A DNA stretch of 64,000 nucleotides, taken from Rugamonas sp. (lineage in GTDB: Bacteria > Pseudomonadota > Gammaproteobacteria > Burkholderiales > Burkholderiaceae_D). A model generated the notes under the pieces. The model searched no databases. It was not told the origin of the DNA and saw nothing but the letters and a program-made list of their open reading frames with translations. Location: positions 62,001 through 126,000 of the forward strand of contig NZ_JANXMI010000038.1 of NCBI RefSeq assembly GCF_025354735.1. Reading direction: 5' to 3'. Positions 55,584 through 63,206 of this stretch are shown here, piece after piece (the first letter of the stretch is position 1; every line of letters starts with the position of its first letter). The translations under genes and the position numbers were made by a program.

Positions 55584-56641
55584 GATTCATCCTCCATCGC
55601 GCGACGCACGCCCGGAGCATCTAGGCCGGCCATCTTGCAACCGTCTTTAGTGGCGTGGAAGTAGGACTGCTTGTCGCTCTCATGGCCGGCGGACATGAAG
55701 CCGGCGGCAACAAGGCGGCGCATTGCCAACTCGACCGCCCCGCCGCGCCCAGCGCAGAAGTAGTTGCGCAGTCCCCAAGTACGTTTTGGACGATGCTGAA
55801 CGGCGCCCACGGCGTGCCTGAGCTTGTCGAGGTCGCCCAGCTCCAGCGTCGCCACGCGGTCGGCCAGCTGGCAGGCGACGCATTTACCATGTATAACGTC
55901 AGTCATAAATTGATACGTCTTTACGCTGTTTTCAGAGCCGCTACCGGCGCGCTGGGCGATGGCGCGCATCACTTCGCGCACAACCATCGTAGCGTTATCA
56001 CCGGTCTGGTCGTCCGCGAAACCTTGGATCATTTCGTGGACGGCCGGCAGGTCGCAAACGCGCTGTGCTTCCCGCCACTCGCCATCGCGCTTCTGGTCAG
56101 GAAAGCGCGCAGCATCCTCGACGTCGGCACGATCCAGCGCAGCATTAATATCCTGCTGGGCCGCTGGCTGTACTGGCGCCGCCAGGAATGCGATTTTCCG
56201 GATGCGCTGGACCGCATCAAGCAAGACGTCAAGACCCTCTACATTGGCGAAGGAGATCACGGCCAGCGTCTCGTCTGGTTTGGCGCATCGGTTCAACACT
56301 TGCGTGACACCCATGCCGAGGCCGTCCCGACCTATCCACAGGCCAGGCAATCGTTTATCGTGAACACAGTCGCCGAGGCGCACTTGGCCATGACCAAGGT
56401 GGATGATGGTGAACGGTGAGACGGTTCCATCTGGTGGATAAACGACGGCGCCAGTCAAGCGCAATGCGGCGTTCTCAGCCTCCAAATCAGCTACGCGCGC
56501 CGCCAGCGCAGCATTCGATGTGGCCCTGGCCTGCGGATAGGACCAGGCTTCGCCGGCGCGCTCCATGACAGCCTCTTTTTCATCCGGCTGAAGCGCAGCA
56601 ATGCCGATCTGTGCGACGCCGATATGATGATGTGATAGCAT
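55580..56641 (-). CDS. Large hypothetical phage protein of the early operon
   Basis: The ATG at 56641 has GAGGA upstream, giving 353 residues. It has a short coiled segment (RVADLEAENAALRL) near residue 50 and a middle part that looks like a small beta domain (FTIIHLGHGQVRLGD). A C-terminal helical domain carries CVACQLADRVATLELGD. It could be a composite of short phage modules. No function was recognised. Confidence 0.6.
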   Translation of the reverse strand: MLSHHHIGVAQIGIAALQPDEKEAVMERAGEAWSYPQARATSNAALAARVADLEAENAALRLTGAVVYPPDGTVSPFTIIHLGHGQVRLGDCVHDKRLPGLWIGRDGLGMGVTQVLNRCAKPDETLAVISFANVEGLDVLLDAVQRIRKIAFLAAPVQPAAQQDINAALDRADVEDAARFPDQKRDGEWREAQRVCDLPAVHEMIQGFADDQTGDNATMVVREVMRAIAQRAGSGSENSVKTYQFMTDVIHGKCVACQLADRVATLELGDLDKLRHAVGAVQHRPKRTWGLRNYFCAGRGGAVELAMRRLVAAGFMSAGHESDKQSYFHATKDGCKMAGLDAPGVRRAMEDES

Positions 56642-56667
56642 AGATTCCTCTGTTCTGCGTTTTTGGG

Positions 56668-56692
56668 AAGCCCGGCTGCAACCGGGCTTTTT
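56668..56692 (+). terminator. Stem-loop between early genes
   Basis: Stem AAGCCCGG/CCGGGCTT with a 6-base loop is followed by TTTTTC on the plus strand. On the minus strand CCCAAAA follows, so it points mainly against the operon. Confidence 0.55.
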
Positions 56693-56733
56693 CTTTGGCG
56701 CCACGATGCACGCATTTTTAAATTGCTGAAGTA

Positions 56734-57360
56734 TTAAATTGGGAATCTGCGGAAGGCGCGGCCGGCGCCGACAAACGACTTGCGGAAGTAGTCCTGGGTG
56801 CCATCGCCGAAGTTCTGGCACCATGCGCTGGCCGAATCGTCGGCGCGCTGCGTGCTCGACCAGTGCCAATCATCAGGAAACGCATCAGCGCCGCCCTCGC
56901 GAAAATTTTCCGCGATGGTCTGCAACGGGAAGTCTTTGGTATATGCCTCGCCGACCGGCAGGCTGCTAGGGTTGATACCGTTGTCGCGGTCGTCCCAGTT
57001 CTTGCGCGCGGTCGGCTTGAACGCGCAGTACTGCATGTCCTGCTCATCTTTCGCCGGAAGGCCCCAGTCATCGAATCCGCCGATACGCAGGGCCAGCGCA
57101 TCCTGCGCCAGCTTGCTGCCGGCCGCGGCCATGGCCACGGTGTTCGCCAGGCCGTCGCAACGGCTGGAGGCGCCGGCAACCTTCGCCATCGAGTCGTTCC
57201 ATGTGCCACGCAGCGCGCCCTCGACGCCGGCCGTAATCAGCGCAAAGCGCTGGCCATTGATCTGGTAGATGCCAGTGAAGAAGCCGCCGCCCAGCGGCGT
57301 GCCGATCGGTGGCGGAGTGAAGGTGTTAGCGGATGGCGCAGCTGCGAGTACTTGGTTCAT
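56734..57360 (-). CDS. DUF1566/Lcl-like phage protein
   Basis: The ATG at 57360 has GGAG upstream, giving 208 residues. The C-terminal part has DWHWSSTQRADDSASAWCQ, FGDGTQDYFRK and GAGRAFRRFPI, a pattern of DUF1566 (Lcl) and C-type-lectin-like folds. Phage proteins of this type lie in early operons with unknown roles. No signal peptide is seen. Confidence 0.7.
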   Translation of the reverse strand: MNQVLAAAPSANTFTPPPIGTPLGGGFFTGIYQINGQRFALITAGVEGALRGTWNDSMAKVAGASSRCDGLANTVAMAAAGSKLAQDALALRIGGFDDWGLPAKDEQDMQYCAFKPTARKNWDDRDNGINPSSLPVGEAYTKDFPLQTIAENFREGGADAFPDDWHWSSTQRADDSASAWCQNFGDGTQDYFRKSFVGAGRAFRRFPI

Positions 57361-57384
57361 GTGAGACTCCATTCAAAGTCGAAA

Positions 57385-57537
57385 TTAGGACTGCTCGGAT
57401 TGGTGCTGCTCGATCTGGCGCTCGGCCAGCATCGCTTCGTAGTGCTGCCGCGTGCGGACATGGCCGGGGTCGACCTGCAGCGCGCGGTCGATCTGCTGTT
57501 GCAGGCGGTCGCGGTCGATTTGTTCTTGTGGGGTCAA
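57385..57537 (-). CDS. Small helical phage protein with TTG start
   Basis: Read directly: a TTG at 57537 overlaps the stop of the HTH gene (TTGA), giving 50 residues. It is helical and charged (QEQIDRDRLQQQIDRALQVD, then RQHYEAMLAERQIEQ). No function is known. Confidence 0.5.
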   Translation of the reverse strand: MTPQEQIDRDRLQQQIDRALQVDPGHVRTRQHYEAMLAERQIEQHQSEQS

Positions 57538-57776
57538 GAGGCAACTCCCGCGGCCAATGCGCGGATGTCGTGGATCGGCATGTCGAACGCATCATGGATG
57601 CGCAGGATCATTGAGGCGCCGAGCCTGAGAATGCCGCTGCGCAGCTTGGAAATGACCGGCGGCATGACTTCGAGATCACGCGAGAGCGCAGCATCGTTTT
57701 TCAGGTCGCCGAGCTGCAAGAGCTTGTCGAGCAGCGCGTTGACGCCGACGGTGGTGAATGTTGGTGGTTTGGTCAT
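57534..57776 (-). CDS. Small XRE-like DNA-binding protein
   Basis: The ATG at 57776 overlaps the pentapeptide gene's stop. The 80 residues read as a short HTH domain (LLDKLLQLGDLKNDAALSRD, then VMPPVISKLRSGILRLG). It could be an early regulator of the cII or Cro kind. Its neighbours give no more detail. Confidence 0.6.
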   Translation of the reverse strand: MTKPPTFTTVGVNALLDKLLQLGDLKNDAALSRDLEVMPPVISKLRSGILRLGASMILRIHDAFDMPIHDIRALAAGVAS

Positions 57777-58363
57777 ACCGTCACCTCGACGGCGCCTTGG
57801 AACGCAGCCTGCATCGTTGCAAGCCATTCCGCCGACCAAACCAGTGCCAGCGCTGAAAATTGCGATGTCTCTGGCGTATCGCCTTTGCGAATACCCATGA
57901 AAAACCGTTCGGCCGGGCGGCTACTGTTTGGCTTTAAGCTGCCAAGCGCATGGACATCAGCACCGCGAGCGCGACCGAGCGTGCCAACCAGGCAGGAGCA
58001 ATCGCCGTGATATGTCGAGCCGTCCACATTACCTGCCTTCAGCGCTTCGATCAGTGCCGGGACTTCGCGCGGTGCTGACGACAGCACGGCCCAGATATCG
58101 TCGCGAACCAGCAGGAGATTCGCGCCGCTCAGGTCGCTGCCGCTCAGGTCGCTGCCGCTCAGGTCGCTGCCGCTCAGGTCGCTGCCGCGCAGGTTGCTGC
58201 CGCTCAGGTCGCTGCCGCTCAGGTTGCTGCCGCGCAGGTTGCTGTCGCGCAGGTCGCTGTCGGTCGCGCGTGCCGCGCTGACAGTGATAGCCATCGAATT
58301 GTCTGCAACGTCATGCGAAAAAATGACGTTTCCACTCCAGCGATTTTTGATCTCGATTTTCAT
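57773..58363 (-). CDS. Pentapeptide repeat protein
   Basis: A 196-residue protein with about eleven consecutive A/S-D/N-L-R/S-G-type pentapeptides between residues 33 and 85 (SDLRDSNLRGSNLSGSDLSG pattern). They form a right-handed square beta helix. The C-terminal half is different (PALIEALKAGNVDGSTYHGD, then KPNSSRPAERFFMG) and may be a separate domain. Some such proteins mimic DNA and block gyrase. A phage use is not known. Confidence 0.8.
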   Translation of the reverse strand: MKIEIKNRWSGNVIFSHDVADNSMAITVSAARATDSDLRDSNLRGSNLSGSDLSGSNLRGSDLSGSDLSGSDLSGSDLSGANLLLVRDDIWAVLSSAPREVPALIEALKAGNVDGSTYHGDCSCLVGTLGRARGADVHALGSLKPNSSRPAERFFMGIRKGDTPETSQFSALALVWSAEWLATMQAAFQGAVEVTV

Positions 58364-58442
58364 TTTCAGGCCCTAGTGTTTTCGGTTAAAACTGTCGCGC
58401 GGATCGGTGCGCGACTGCCCGGTTATTTGTTGGCCGGCGCCG

Positions 58443-58625
58443 TCATGGCGGCAAGCCTCTTACTGCCTTTTCCAAATTCTTCCCGCTCTCGTATTCATCG
58501 AGCGCGGCCAGGCTCTTTTCTTGCGGTGTGCGAGCGCGCCGTCGACGATCTCTGGCGCCGACGTGCGCCTTGGCGTAGTGCACAACCTGGGCTTCCTTTG
58601 TGCCCTGCCCTGTCTTTTCCTGCAT
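58443..58625 (-). CDS. Small hypothetical phage protein
   Basis: A 60-residue basic product with a strong AAGGAG just before its ATG. The segments VVHYAKAHVGARDRRRR and SLAALDEYESGKNLEKAV are helical. It is likely DNA-binding or unstructured. No family was recognised. Confidence 0.55.
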   Translation of the reverse strand: MQEKTGQGTKEAQVVHYAKAHVGARDRRRRARTPQEKSLAALDEYESGKNLEKAVRGLPP

Positions 58626-58674
58626 CGCCTCTCCTTATCGATTTATTGGTATTTCGCTGAGCAACCGGAAGCCC

Positions 58675-58980
58675 TTAAAGCAAGCGCTTCGGCGTTCGAG
58701 AACCGAAGGCATTCCGGCCCGGCAGGTTCACGCGGCGGGCGCGCTGGCAGATGCCGCTGACGCCATGCGAGGCACGACTGGACACCGGCGCATCCCGGCA
58801 AGGTAGGGATTCCACTTTCGGATCGCCGGCCGTACCATTGAACTCAATGAAGTGCAGCATCGAGAAGCGGGCGAAGACGGACCGGGCAAGGCCGGCGGCG
58901 AGACAGTGGGCTTCGATGCGGGATTTCTCGGCATCGCTGAGGGGGACTTCTAAGCAGTTGTGGCGGGTGTTCGTTTTCAT
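58675..58980 (-). CDS. Small hypothetical phage protein, possible RHH-like start
   Basis: A 101-residue product with AGGAG upstream of the ATG. The first half (CLEVPLSDAEKSRIEAHCLA and GLARSVFARFSMLHFI) resembles ribbon-helix-helix or MobC-like starts. The second half is Arg/Ser/Pro-rich and possibly not native. No function is known. Confidence 0.5.
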   Translation of the reverse strand: MKTNTRHNCLEVPLSDAEKSRIEAHCLAAGLARSVFARFSMLHFIEFNGTAGDPKVESLPCRDAPVSSRASHGVSGICQRARRVNLPGRNAFGSRTPKRLL

Positions 58981-59118
58981 GCTGTGGCTCCTGTGGTTCG
59001 GACTACTAGGATGGGAATCGGAAGGTGCTTTGGTGCGGTGCTACGGTAAAAATCTGGCGGGAGATTCCAGCGTGTTAAATTGCTAATTCCACTCAACAAC
59101 ATTACGAAGGAATCGCCC

Positions 59119-59331
59119 ATGGACTCGAAAATCAATTCCAATAAAATAGAAATCGAATCTTTTACTTCCGAACAACACGTTCGATTTGAGGTTGAAGCGA
59201 TAACAGGAAATCGGACAGAGCTCGTATCTGTGAATGTGAGAGTTCCCACGGTACCGACACAGACCATGATGGAAATCCACCTGGCTGCGATTCAGAGGGC
59301 GGTCGAGATACTTCGATCAACGTACTCGTGA
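59119..59331 (+). CDS. Small plus-strand protein convergent with the early operon
   Basis: The ATG at 59119 has AAGGA 7 bases upstream, giving 70 residues. The sequence (HVRFEVEAITGNRTELVSVN and TMMEIHLAAIQRAVEILRS) looks like a folded beta-alpha protein. Its whole 3' part is antisense to the end of the gene at 59162-59617. No family was recognised. Confidence 0.5.
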   Translation: MDSKINSNKIEIESFTSEQHVRFEVEAITGNRTELVSVNVRVPTVPTQTMMEIHLAAIQRAVEILRSTYS

Positions 59332-59617
59332 GGCCAATCAATTTTTTTGACGCAGTGCGCACGGTCATTTTCTCGAAAGCGATGCGCTTATCGGCGTTGC
59401 CCTGACCGCTCGAACCATCTGCGCCAACAGCATCCTGGCCTGTGGCAGTCGTCGCCGCGATCCGTGCTGCTCGAAGAGATTGAATCGCCTCACTCGCGGC
59501 TATCATCGCGTTGGCAAAAGGCTGGATCAATTCGGCTGAACGCATCACATCGCTACCCGCGAAGACTGTGTTGGCGAATGTTTTCAGGGCTTCGATAGCG
59601 TGAGTGTCCGAGTTCAT
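59162..59617 (-). CDS. Early gene downstream of cro
   Basis: The ATG at 59617 overlaps the cro stop (ATGA), giving 151 residues. The first part is helical (HAIEALKTFANTVFAGSD and ELIQPFANAMIAASEAIQS). The C-terminal third overlaps the plus-strand gene antisense, so either the true end is earlier or both genes are real. The place is that of cII or other early regulators. No HTH was recognised. Confidence 0.5.
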   Translation of the reverse strand: MNSDTHAIEALKTFANTVFAGSDVMRSAELIQPFANAMIAASEAIQSLRAARIAATTATGQDAVGADGSSGQGNADKRIAFEKMTVRTASKKLIGLTSTLIEVSRPPSESQPGGFPSWSVSVPWELSHSQIRALSDFLLSLQPQIERVVRK

Positions 59618-59856
59618 ACGCCCTCCCCGACAGCAGATTTGTCCGTGGTGGCGGGGGTGGGGGCGGGGGAAGATGGGGATTCCAACGCAGCGAACACTTC
59701 GGGCCGAGCCAAGCGCAGGTACTTGATCTGCGCCTTTGGGATACCTTTGTGGCGCCATTCAGAGACCGATGGCGGCTGTATGTCGCACATGCGCGCGACC
59801 TCCGACGTTCCACCCAGAGCGTCAATAACTTTGTCAGGCGAGAGGTTTTTATCCAT
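59614..59856 (-). CDS. cro: Cro/YdaS-type repressor
   Basis: An 80-residue protein divergent from cI. The HTH is clear (DALGGTSEVARMCDIQPPSV followed by SEWRHKGIPKAQIKYLRLAR), the form of YdaS/Cro proteins. A Pro/Ser/Thr-rich tail follows. Its start lies beside the operator array. It should repress the cI promoter and tune the early operon in the lytic choice. Confidence 0.8.
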   Translation of the reverse strand: MDKNLSPDKVIDALGGTSEVARMCDIQPPSVSEWRHKGIPKAQIKYLRLARPEVFAALESPSSPAPTPATTDKSAVGEGV

Positions 59857-59863
59857 GCCGTAT

Positions 59864-59938
59864 TTTAGGCATGCCTAAAGTGTTTAGGCAAGCACAATTT
59901 AGGCATGCCGCAATTTAATTTTGTTAGGCTTACCTAAT
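59864..59938. promoter_or_regulatory. cI/cro operator array
   Basis: Four related sites lie within 75 bases: TTTAGGCATGCCTAAA (59864-59879, perfect palindrome), TTTAGGCAAGCACAA (59883-59897), TTTAGGCATGCCGCAA (59898-59913) and TTAGGCTTACCTAA (59924-59937). The last overlaps the cI start codon. A TTTAAT at 59914-59919 could be the cI -10. TTGCCT with TAAAAT at the left could serve cro. Confidence 0.8.
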
Positions 59939-60635
59939 GACATGGCACAAACGACTAACGCACGCGCGCGAGACGCGCGGCATAAAAAAATCTCATTTCG
60001 CGACGATGGTGGGAGTCAAGCCGTCCAGCGTGACCGATTGGGAAAACGGCGACACCAAGATGCTGGCCGGAGAAAATTTAATGCGAGTGTGCGAAACGCT
60101 AAGAATTGCTCCGACCTGGCTACTTGAAGGTCTTGGAGATATGGACGCGCTGACAGGGGTGGAGGATGGGATTGCTCTTGGAGCTATGCCTGTTGTAATC
60201 GCTGACGATTCGAGTGAATTCTATCAGATTGCGAAAGTCCAACTTAGTCTTCGTGCGGGCATCACCGGCTTCAAAACGGAACCGGATCGACGTGACGGCG
60301 GAACGCGCGGCGTGGCGCGTAGTTGGGTGGATCGCAATGGTTTTGATCCGGCACGCCTGTTAGCTATTGAAGTTACTGGCGACAGTATGGAGCCGCGACT
60401 CTACCAAGGCGATCTAGTCATCATCAACACCGCCGACACTATGAAAAAGGACGGCGAGGTATTCGCGTTCAACTATGATGGTGAGGCAGTCGTAAAGCGA
60501 TTGGTGAAGGAGCGTGGCGAGTGGTGGCTTTTCTCTGACAATGCCGATCAATCGCGCCATCGACCGAAGAGCTGCCGTGAAAATGAGTGCATCATAATTG
60601 GTCGAGTAGTAAAAAAAGAGAGTGATCGCATTTAA
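59937..60635 (+). CDS. cI: CI-type repressor with S24 (LexA-like) peptidase domain
   Basis: A 232-residue repressor. An XRE HTH occupies residues 1-60 (FATMVGVKPSSVTDWENGDT). The S24 domain has the Ala107-Gly108 cleavage pair in LRAGITG, the nucleophile Ser150 in GDSM, and Lys187 in AVVKRLV. It should hold the prophage silent and be cleaved when RecA is activated. Its start codon lies within the fourth operator, and only a weak AGG precedes it. Confidence 0.9.
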   Translation: MTWHKRLTHARETRGIKKSHFATMVGVKPSSVTDWENGDTKMLAGENLMRVCETLRIAPTWLLEGLGDMDALTGVEDGIALGAMPVVIADDSSEFYQIAKVQLSLRAGITGFKTEPDRRDGGTRGVARSWVDRNGFDPARLLAIEVTGDSMEPRLYQGDLVIINTADTMKKDGEVFAFNYDGEAVVKRLVKERGEWWLFSDNADQSRHRPKSCRENECIIIGRVVKKESDRI

Positions 60636-60657
60636 CAAACCTGAATAGTAAAAGAAT

Positions 60658-61344
60658 ATGAAAATACTGATCTTAATTTTGCTAATGAGTTCATCTTCTT
60701 ACTCTTCAGCATCTGATGTTGATATTCTCAAGGAGGCATGTGTTTCACTAAAGACACCTGCGAAAAGAATCGAGTGTTTGGACGCTATCGGCAGAGTTAA
60801 TTTCACCACAAAGAAAGACGCCATTCACCCTCTACCCGCTCCTGCGGAGAAGGCATTTCCTGAATTGGCTCACGAAGACTGGGCGAAATTAGTAAGTGTA
60901 AAAAACGACTCTTTTTCCAAGGATATACAGTTCAGCGGAATATCGAAAAACGAGGGGAAAACATTCGGCTCGCCCGAATATAGTTGGAAGGCAAATGCCT
61001 TCCTGGGCAAGACGTCAGGACTGGACACGTATATGATTTCTTTTAACGATCTATACGTGGCAGCGAAATGGAAAATGTGGACTTGGGCAAGCAGCGATCG
61101 GGCGGAAGACTTAAAGATACTACAGGGCCACCGCGACGTTTCATCCTGCGGTGCCGGCACATGCCTGTTCTCTGAACCGCTAGGAATTATGGTTGATCGT
61201 AAATTCATGATCGACGCTGCCAATCAAGGGATTTGGATTAAATTAAAGTCCCAGACAGGCGAAGAATTTTCGCTAAAGGTATCGAGTGAGGATGCTTCCG
61301 CACTGCTTAGCGCGGTTGCGGAGTGTAAGCTCAACTTGTGCTGA
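60658..61344 (+). CDS. Exported moron protein next to cI
   Basis: A 228-residue protein with a signal peptide (MKILILILLMSSSSYSSAS) and then a Cys pair motif (EACVSLKTPAKRIECLDAIG) seen in small envelope-associated proteins. Base composition is AT-richer than the phage average. It follows cI in the same direction, so it should be expressed in the lysogen. A role in exclusion or lysogen fitness is likely but not shown. A stem-loop (CCCGCGCA/TGCGCGGG) follows near 61359-61384. Confidence 0.7.
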   Translation: MKILILILLMSSSSYSSASDVDILKEACVSLKTPAKRIECLDAIGRVNFTTKKDAIHPLPAPAEKAFPELAHEDWAKLVSVKNDSFSKDIQFSGISKNEGKTFGSPEYSWKANAFLGKTSGLDTYMISFNDLYVAAKWKMWTWASSDRAEDLKILQGHRDVSSCGAGTCLFSEPLGIMVDRKFMIDAANQGIWIKLKSQTGEEFSLKVSSEDASALLSAVAECKLNLC

Positions 61345-61452
61345 GCTACGGAATGAAATAGCCCGCGCACCATCCGATGCGCGGGTCGAACTGGCATGGC
61401 GATCAGCCCGACCGGGGGGGCAAGGGCCTATTTTTCCAGGGCCCTGCCACCC

Positions 61453-62490
61453 TTAAATAACGCTCGCTAAGTAGGCAATCTCTCGCTGATATCGGGTCAC
61501 ACTCTCATTTACCTGAAGCCGCTTCCCGTCGACACTATGGAACTGTCCAATTTTAAGTTTGGAAATAGGAATGCTTTTTGCTCCACTTATTTGCCCGCTA
61601 GATACAAAATCATCAGTGATAACAAAGGCGTCGCTGAGCTGGCCATGATCAAAGAGGGATGGATACTTCTCCGCTATTTTTAACGCACGCTCAATATACA
61701 TTTGACTGGCCCGGCCAGGCGTAGACGCAAGGCGACCTTTCGACCCAGCCATAGTCATTACGATTGCAGCGACCTTCGGCGAACTAATATTGCCTCCCCT
61801 CACATTCCAAACGCCGAAATCTTTTTTGGCGTTACTCATCATATCCAGTGTGAGCGACAAAGAATCGATCGAGTGCTCGTCGACCCGCACTGGAATTATA
61901 ATCGCGTCCGAAGCGCACCATGCCAAGTGCGTACCACCGGCATAGAATGGGCTGGTATCCATCAGCAGATGGTTGCAGCCTTTATCCGCCGCCTCAGCAT
62001 CTAAAATTTCACGCAGGCTGAATAGTAAGCGCTTCACCGCTTGAGGATCGGCACGAGAAAGGCCGACCTGTAATTGCTGGTAGAGCGTAGAGGGGAAGGC
62101 GAACATTTCGGCGTCCCCTGGTAATACGTAGCATGCCTTCCCACCCTTGAAATCCTCGCAGTGATTGCTGACGCGGTAAGACACATCCTGGAGCAAATCG
62201 CCAAACGCTGGACCAAGCAGTTTTGGCAGGAGCGCTTTGGCCACGGTGACGTCAGGGGATGCGCCTCGCATTAGCGTTTCGGTCAAATTTCCCTGTGGGC
62301 ACAGATCGGCTACTAACAATGTATTTTTTCGCGAAATCTCATAGGAGAGATTAAACGACATAGTTGATTTGCCAACGCCTCCGCGCAAATTGGAGACTGC
62401 GTAGCTGCGATAACGCAACCCTCCGGGCATGGTAACGCCGTTCTCGACTACGTCTGAATAACGCTCGAGAACCTGCTCGACTGTAGACAT
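61453..62490 (-). CDS. Lone ParA-family ATPase
   Basis: A 345-residue protein with the deviant Walker A LRGGVGKST (35-43), a Walker A' DLCPQGNLTE (about 61-70) and a later LLMDTSPFYAGG. It fits ParA/Soj-like ATPases. There is no N-terminal HTH of the P1 ParA type, and no ParB gene is beside it. GGAGA lies 7 bases before the ATG. Upstream is an array of five GCAGG motifs at 19-bp spacing that overlaps its likely promoter. A role in keeping the phage DNA (plasmid-like state) or positioning is inferred. Confidence 0.8.
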   Translation of the reverse strand: MSTVEQVLERYSDVVENGVTMPGGLRYRSYAVSNLRGGVGKSTMSFNLSYEISRKNTLLVADLCPQGNLTETLMRGASPDVTVAKALLPKLLGPAFGDLLQDVSYRVSNHCEDFKGGKACYVLPGDAEMFAFPSTLYQQLQVGLSRADPQAVKRLLFSLREILDAEAADKGCNHLLMDTSPFYAGGTHLAWCASDAIIIPVRVDEHSIDSLSLTLDMMSNAKKDFGVWNVRGGNISSPKVAAIVMTMAGSKGRLASTPGRASQMYIERALKIAEKYPSLFDHGQLSDAFVITDDFVSSGQISGAKSIPISKLKIGQFHSVDGKRLQVNESVTRYQREIAYLASVI

Positions 62491-62510
62491 ATTTCTCTCC
62501 TTTGGTGGGT

Positions 62511-62605
62511 GCAGGCGAAAGCATATACCGCAGGAGATGCAAAAACAAGCAGGGATAACAAATAAGTGCAGGCTCTACTAAAATATGCAGGAGATTGCTT
62601 TTCCC
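62511..62605. repeat. Five GCAGG motifs at exact 19-bp period upstream of parA
   Basis: GCAGG starts at 62511, 62530, 62549, 62568 and 62587, each exactly 19 bases apart. The bases between are AT-rich and vary. The array covers the parA -10 and -35 region. It may be an operator or a centromere-like site for the ParA system. Confidence 0.75.
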
Positions 62606-62811
62606 ATACGATACAGGTTGCCCAGCGACGACTATTGCATCCCCATGTGCCGCACCACGATGACGCTAGCCAGTCACTGCTGATCCACATCGATCTGCCG
62701 ATGCTTGCCATCGACGGCGCCGTTGCGCCAGCCATGCCAGTAGGAGCGGCTGAACGCGCTACCAGGCTCATCGGCGCCCTCCCCGCTGGCTTCACAGAAG
62801 CCTTGATGCTC

Positions 62812-62836
62812 AGCCCGCCCAGCGCGGGCTTTTTTA
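62812..62836 (+). terminator. Strong plus-direction terminator
   Basis: Stem AGCCCGC/GCGGGCT with a 5-base loop is followed by TTTTTA on the plus strand. No plus-strand gene I support ends here. A small RNA from the parA upstream region is one explanation. Confidence 0.65.
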
Positions 62837-62888
62837 TGCCTAGTGCCGGCTGCGCGCCAGGCGCTGCGCGGGCAGGCCTGGCGCCAGC

Positions 62889-63203
62889 TTAGGTCGCCAT
62901 TTCCAGCGTCAGCATGCCGTCGATCACATCGATGACGTCGGCGGCGCCGTACACGCTGCGCTGAACATCGCCCACCTTGAACAGCGCATTTAGCGCGGTG
63001 CGCTCCTTGCGCTTGATCGCGGCGATCTCGTTCCGGATCTCATTCAGCAACCGCCATTGTGGATGACTATACCCTGGCGCCCGCCCTGCCTTGGGCCAGA
63101 TCACCTTTTCAAGAGCGAGGCGCTGCTTGTTTAGCTGTGTGCGCTTTGCGCGCAGGGCGTGCCACTGCATGGTGGCATGAATGAGTTCGCGATCGTGGTT
63201 CAT
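62889..63203 (-). CDS. Hypothetical phage protein
   Basis: A 104-residue basic helical protein (IHATMQWHALRAKRTQLNKQ, then LLNEIRNEIAAIKRKERTAL) ending in an acidic DVIDVIDGML tail. It follows the Rha-type gene closely. No family was recognised. Confidence 0.55.
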   Translation of the reverse strand: MNHDRELIHATMQWHALRAKRTQLNKQRLALEKVIWPKAGRAPGYSHPQWRLLNEIRNEIAAIKRKERTALNALFKVGDVQRSVYGAADVIDVIDGMLTLEMAT

Positions 63204-63206
63204 GAC

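Larger units (their letters stand above)
62491..62888. promoter_or_regulatory. Gene-free stretch holding the parA promoter and repeat array
   Basis: About 400 bases. The first 115 hold the parA promoter (minus strand TTGTTT, 17 bases, TATGCT) and the five spaced motifs. The rest (62606-62811) has no gene I can support. A strong plus-direction terminator ends it at 62812-62836, so a plus-strand transcript may cross this stretch. Confidence 0.5.

Noticed and set aside
56734-57360. Diversity-generating retroelement target
   Set aside because: No reverse transcriptase and no template repeat are present in the window.
58128-58260. Short repeated units as a CRISPR array
   Set aside because: The 15-base units have no spacers and lie in frame within the pentapeptide gene.
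62566-62892. Plus-strand frame of 108 codons across the parA upstream stretch
   Set aside because: It runs through a strong terminator and the repeat array, has no ribosome binding site and reads unlike a protein.
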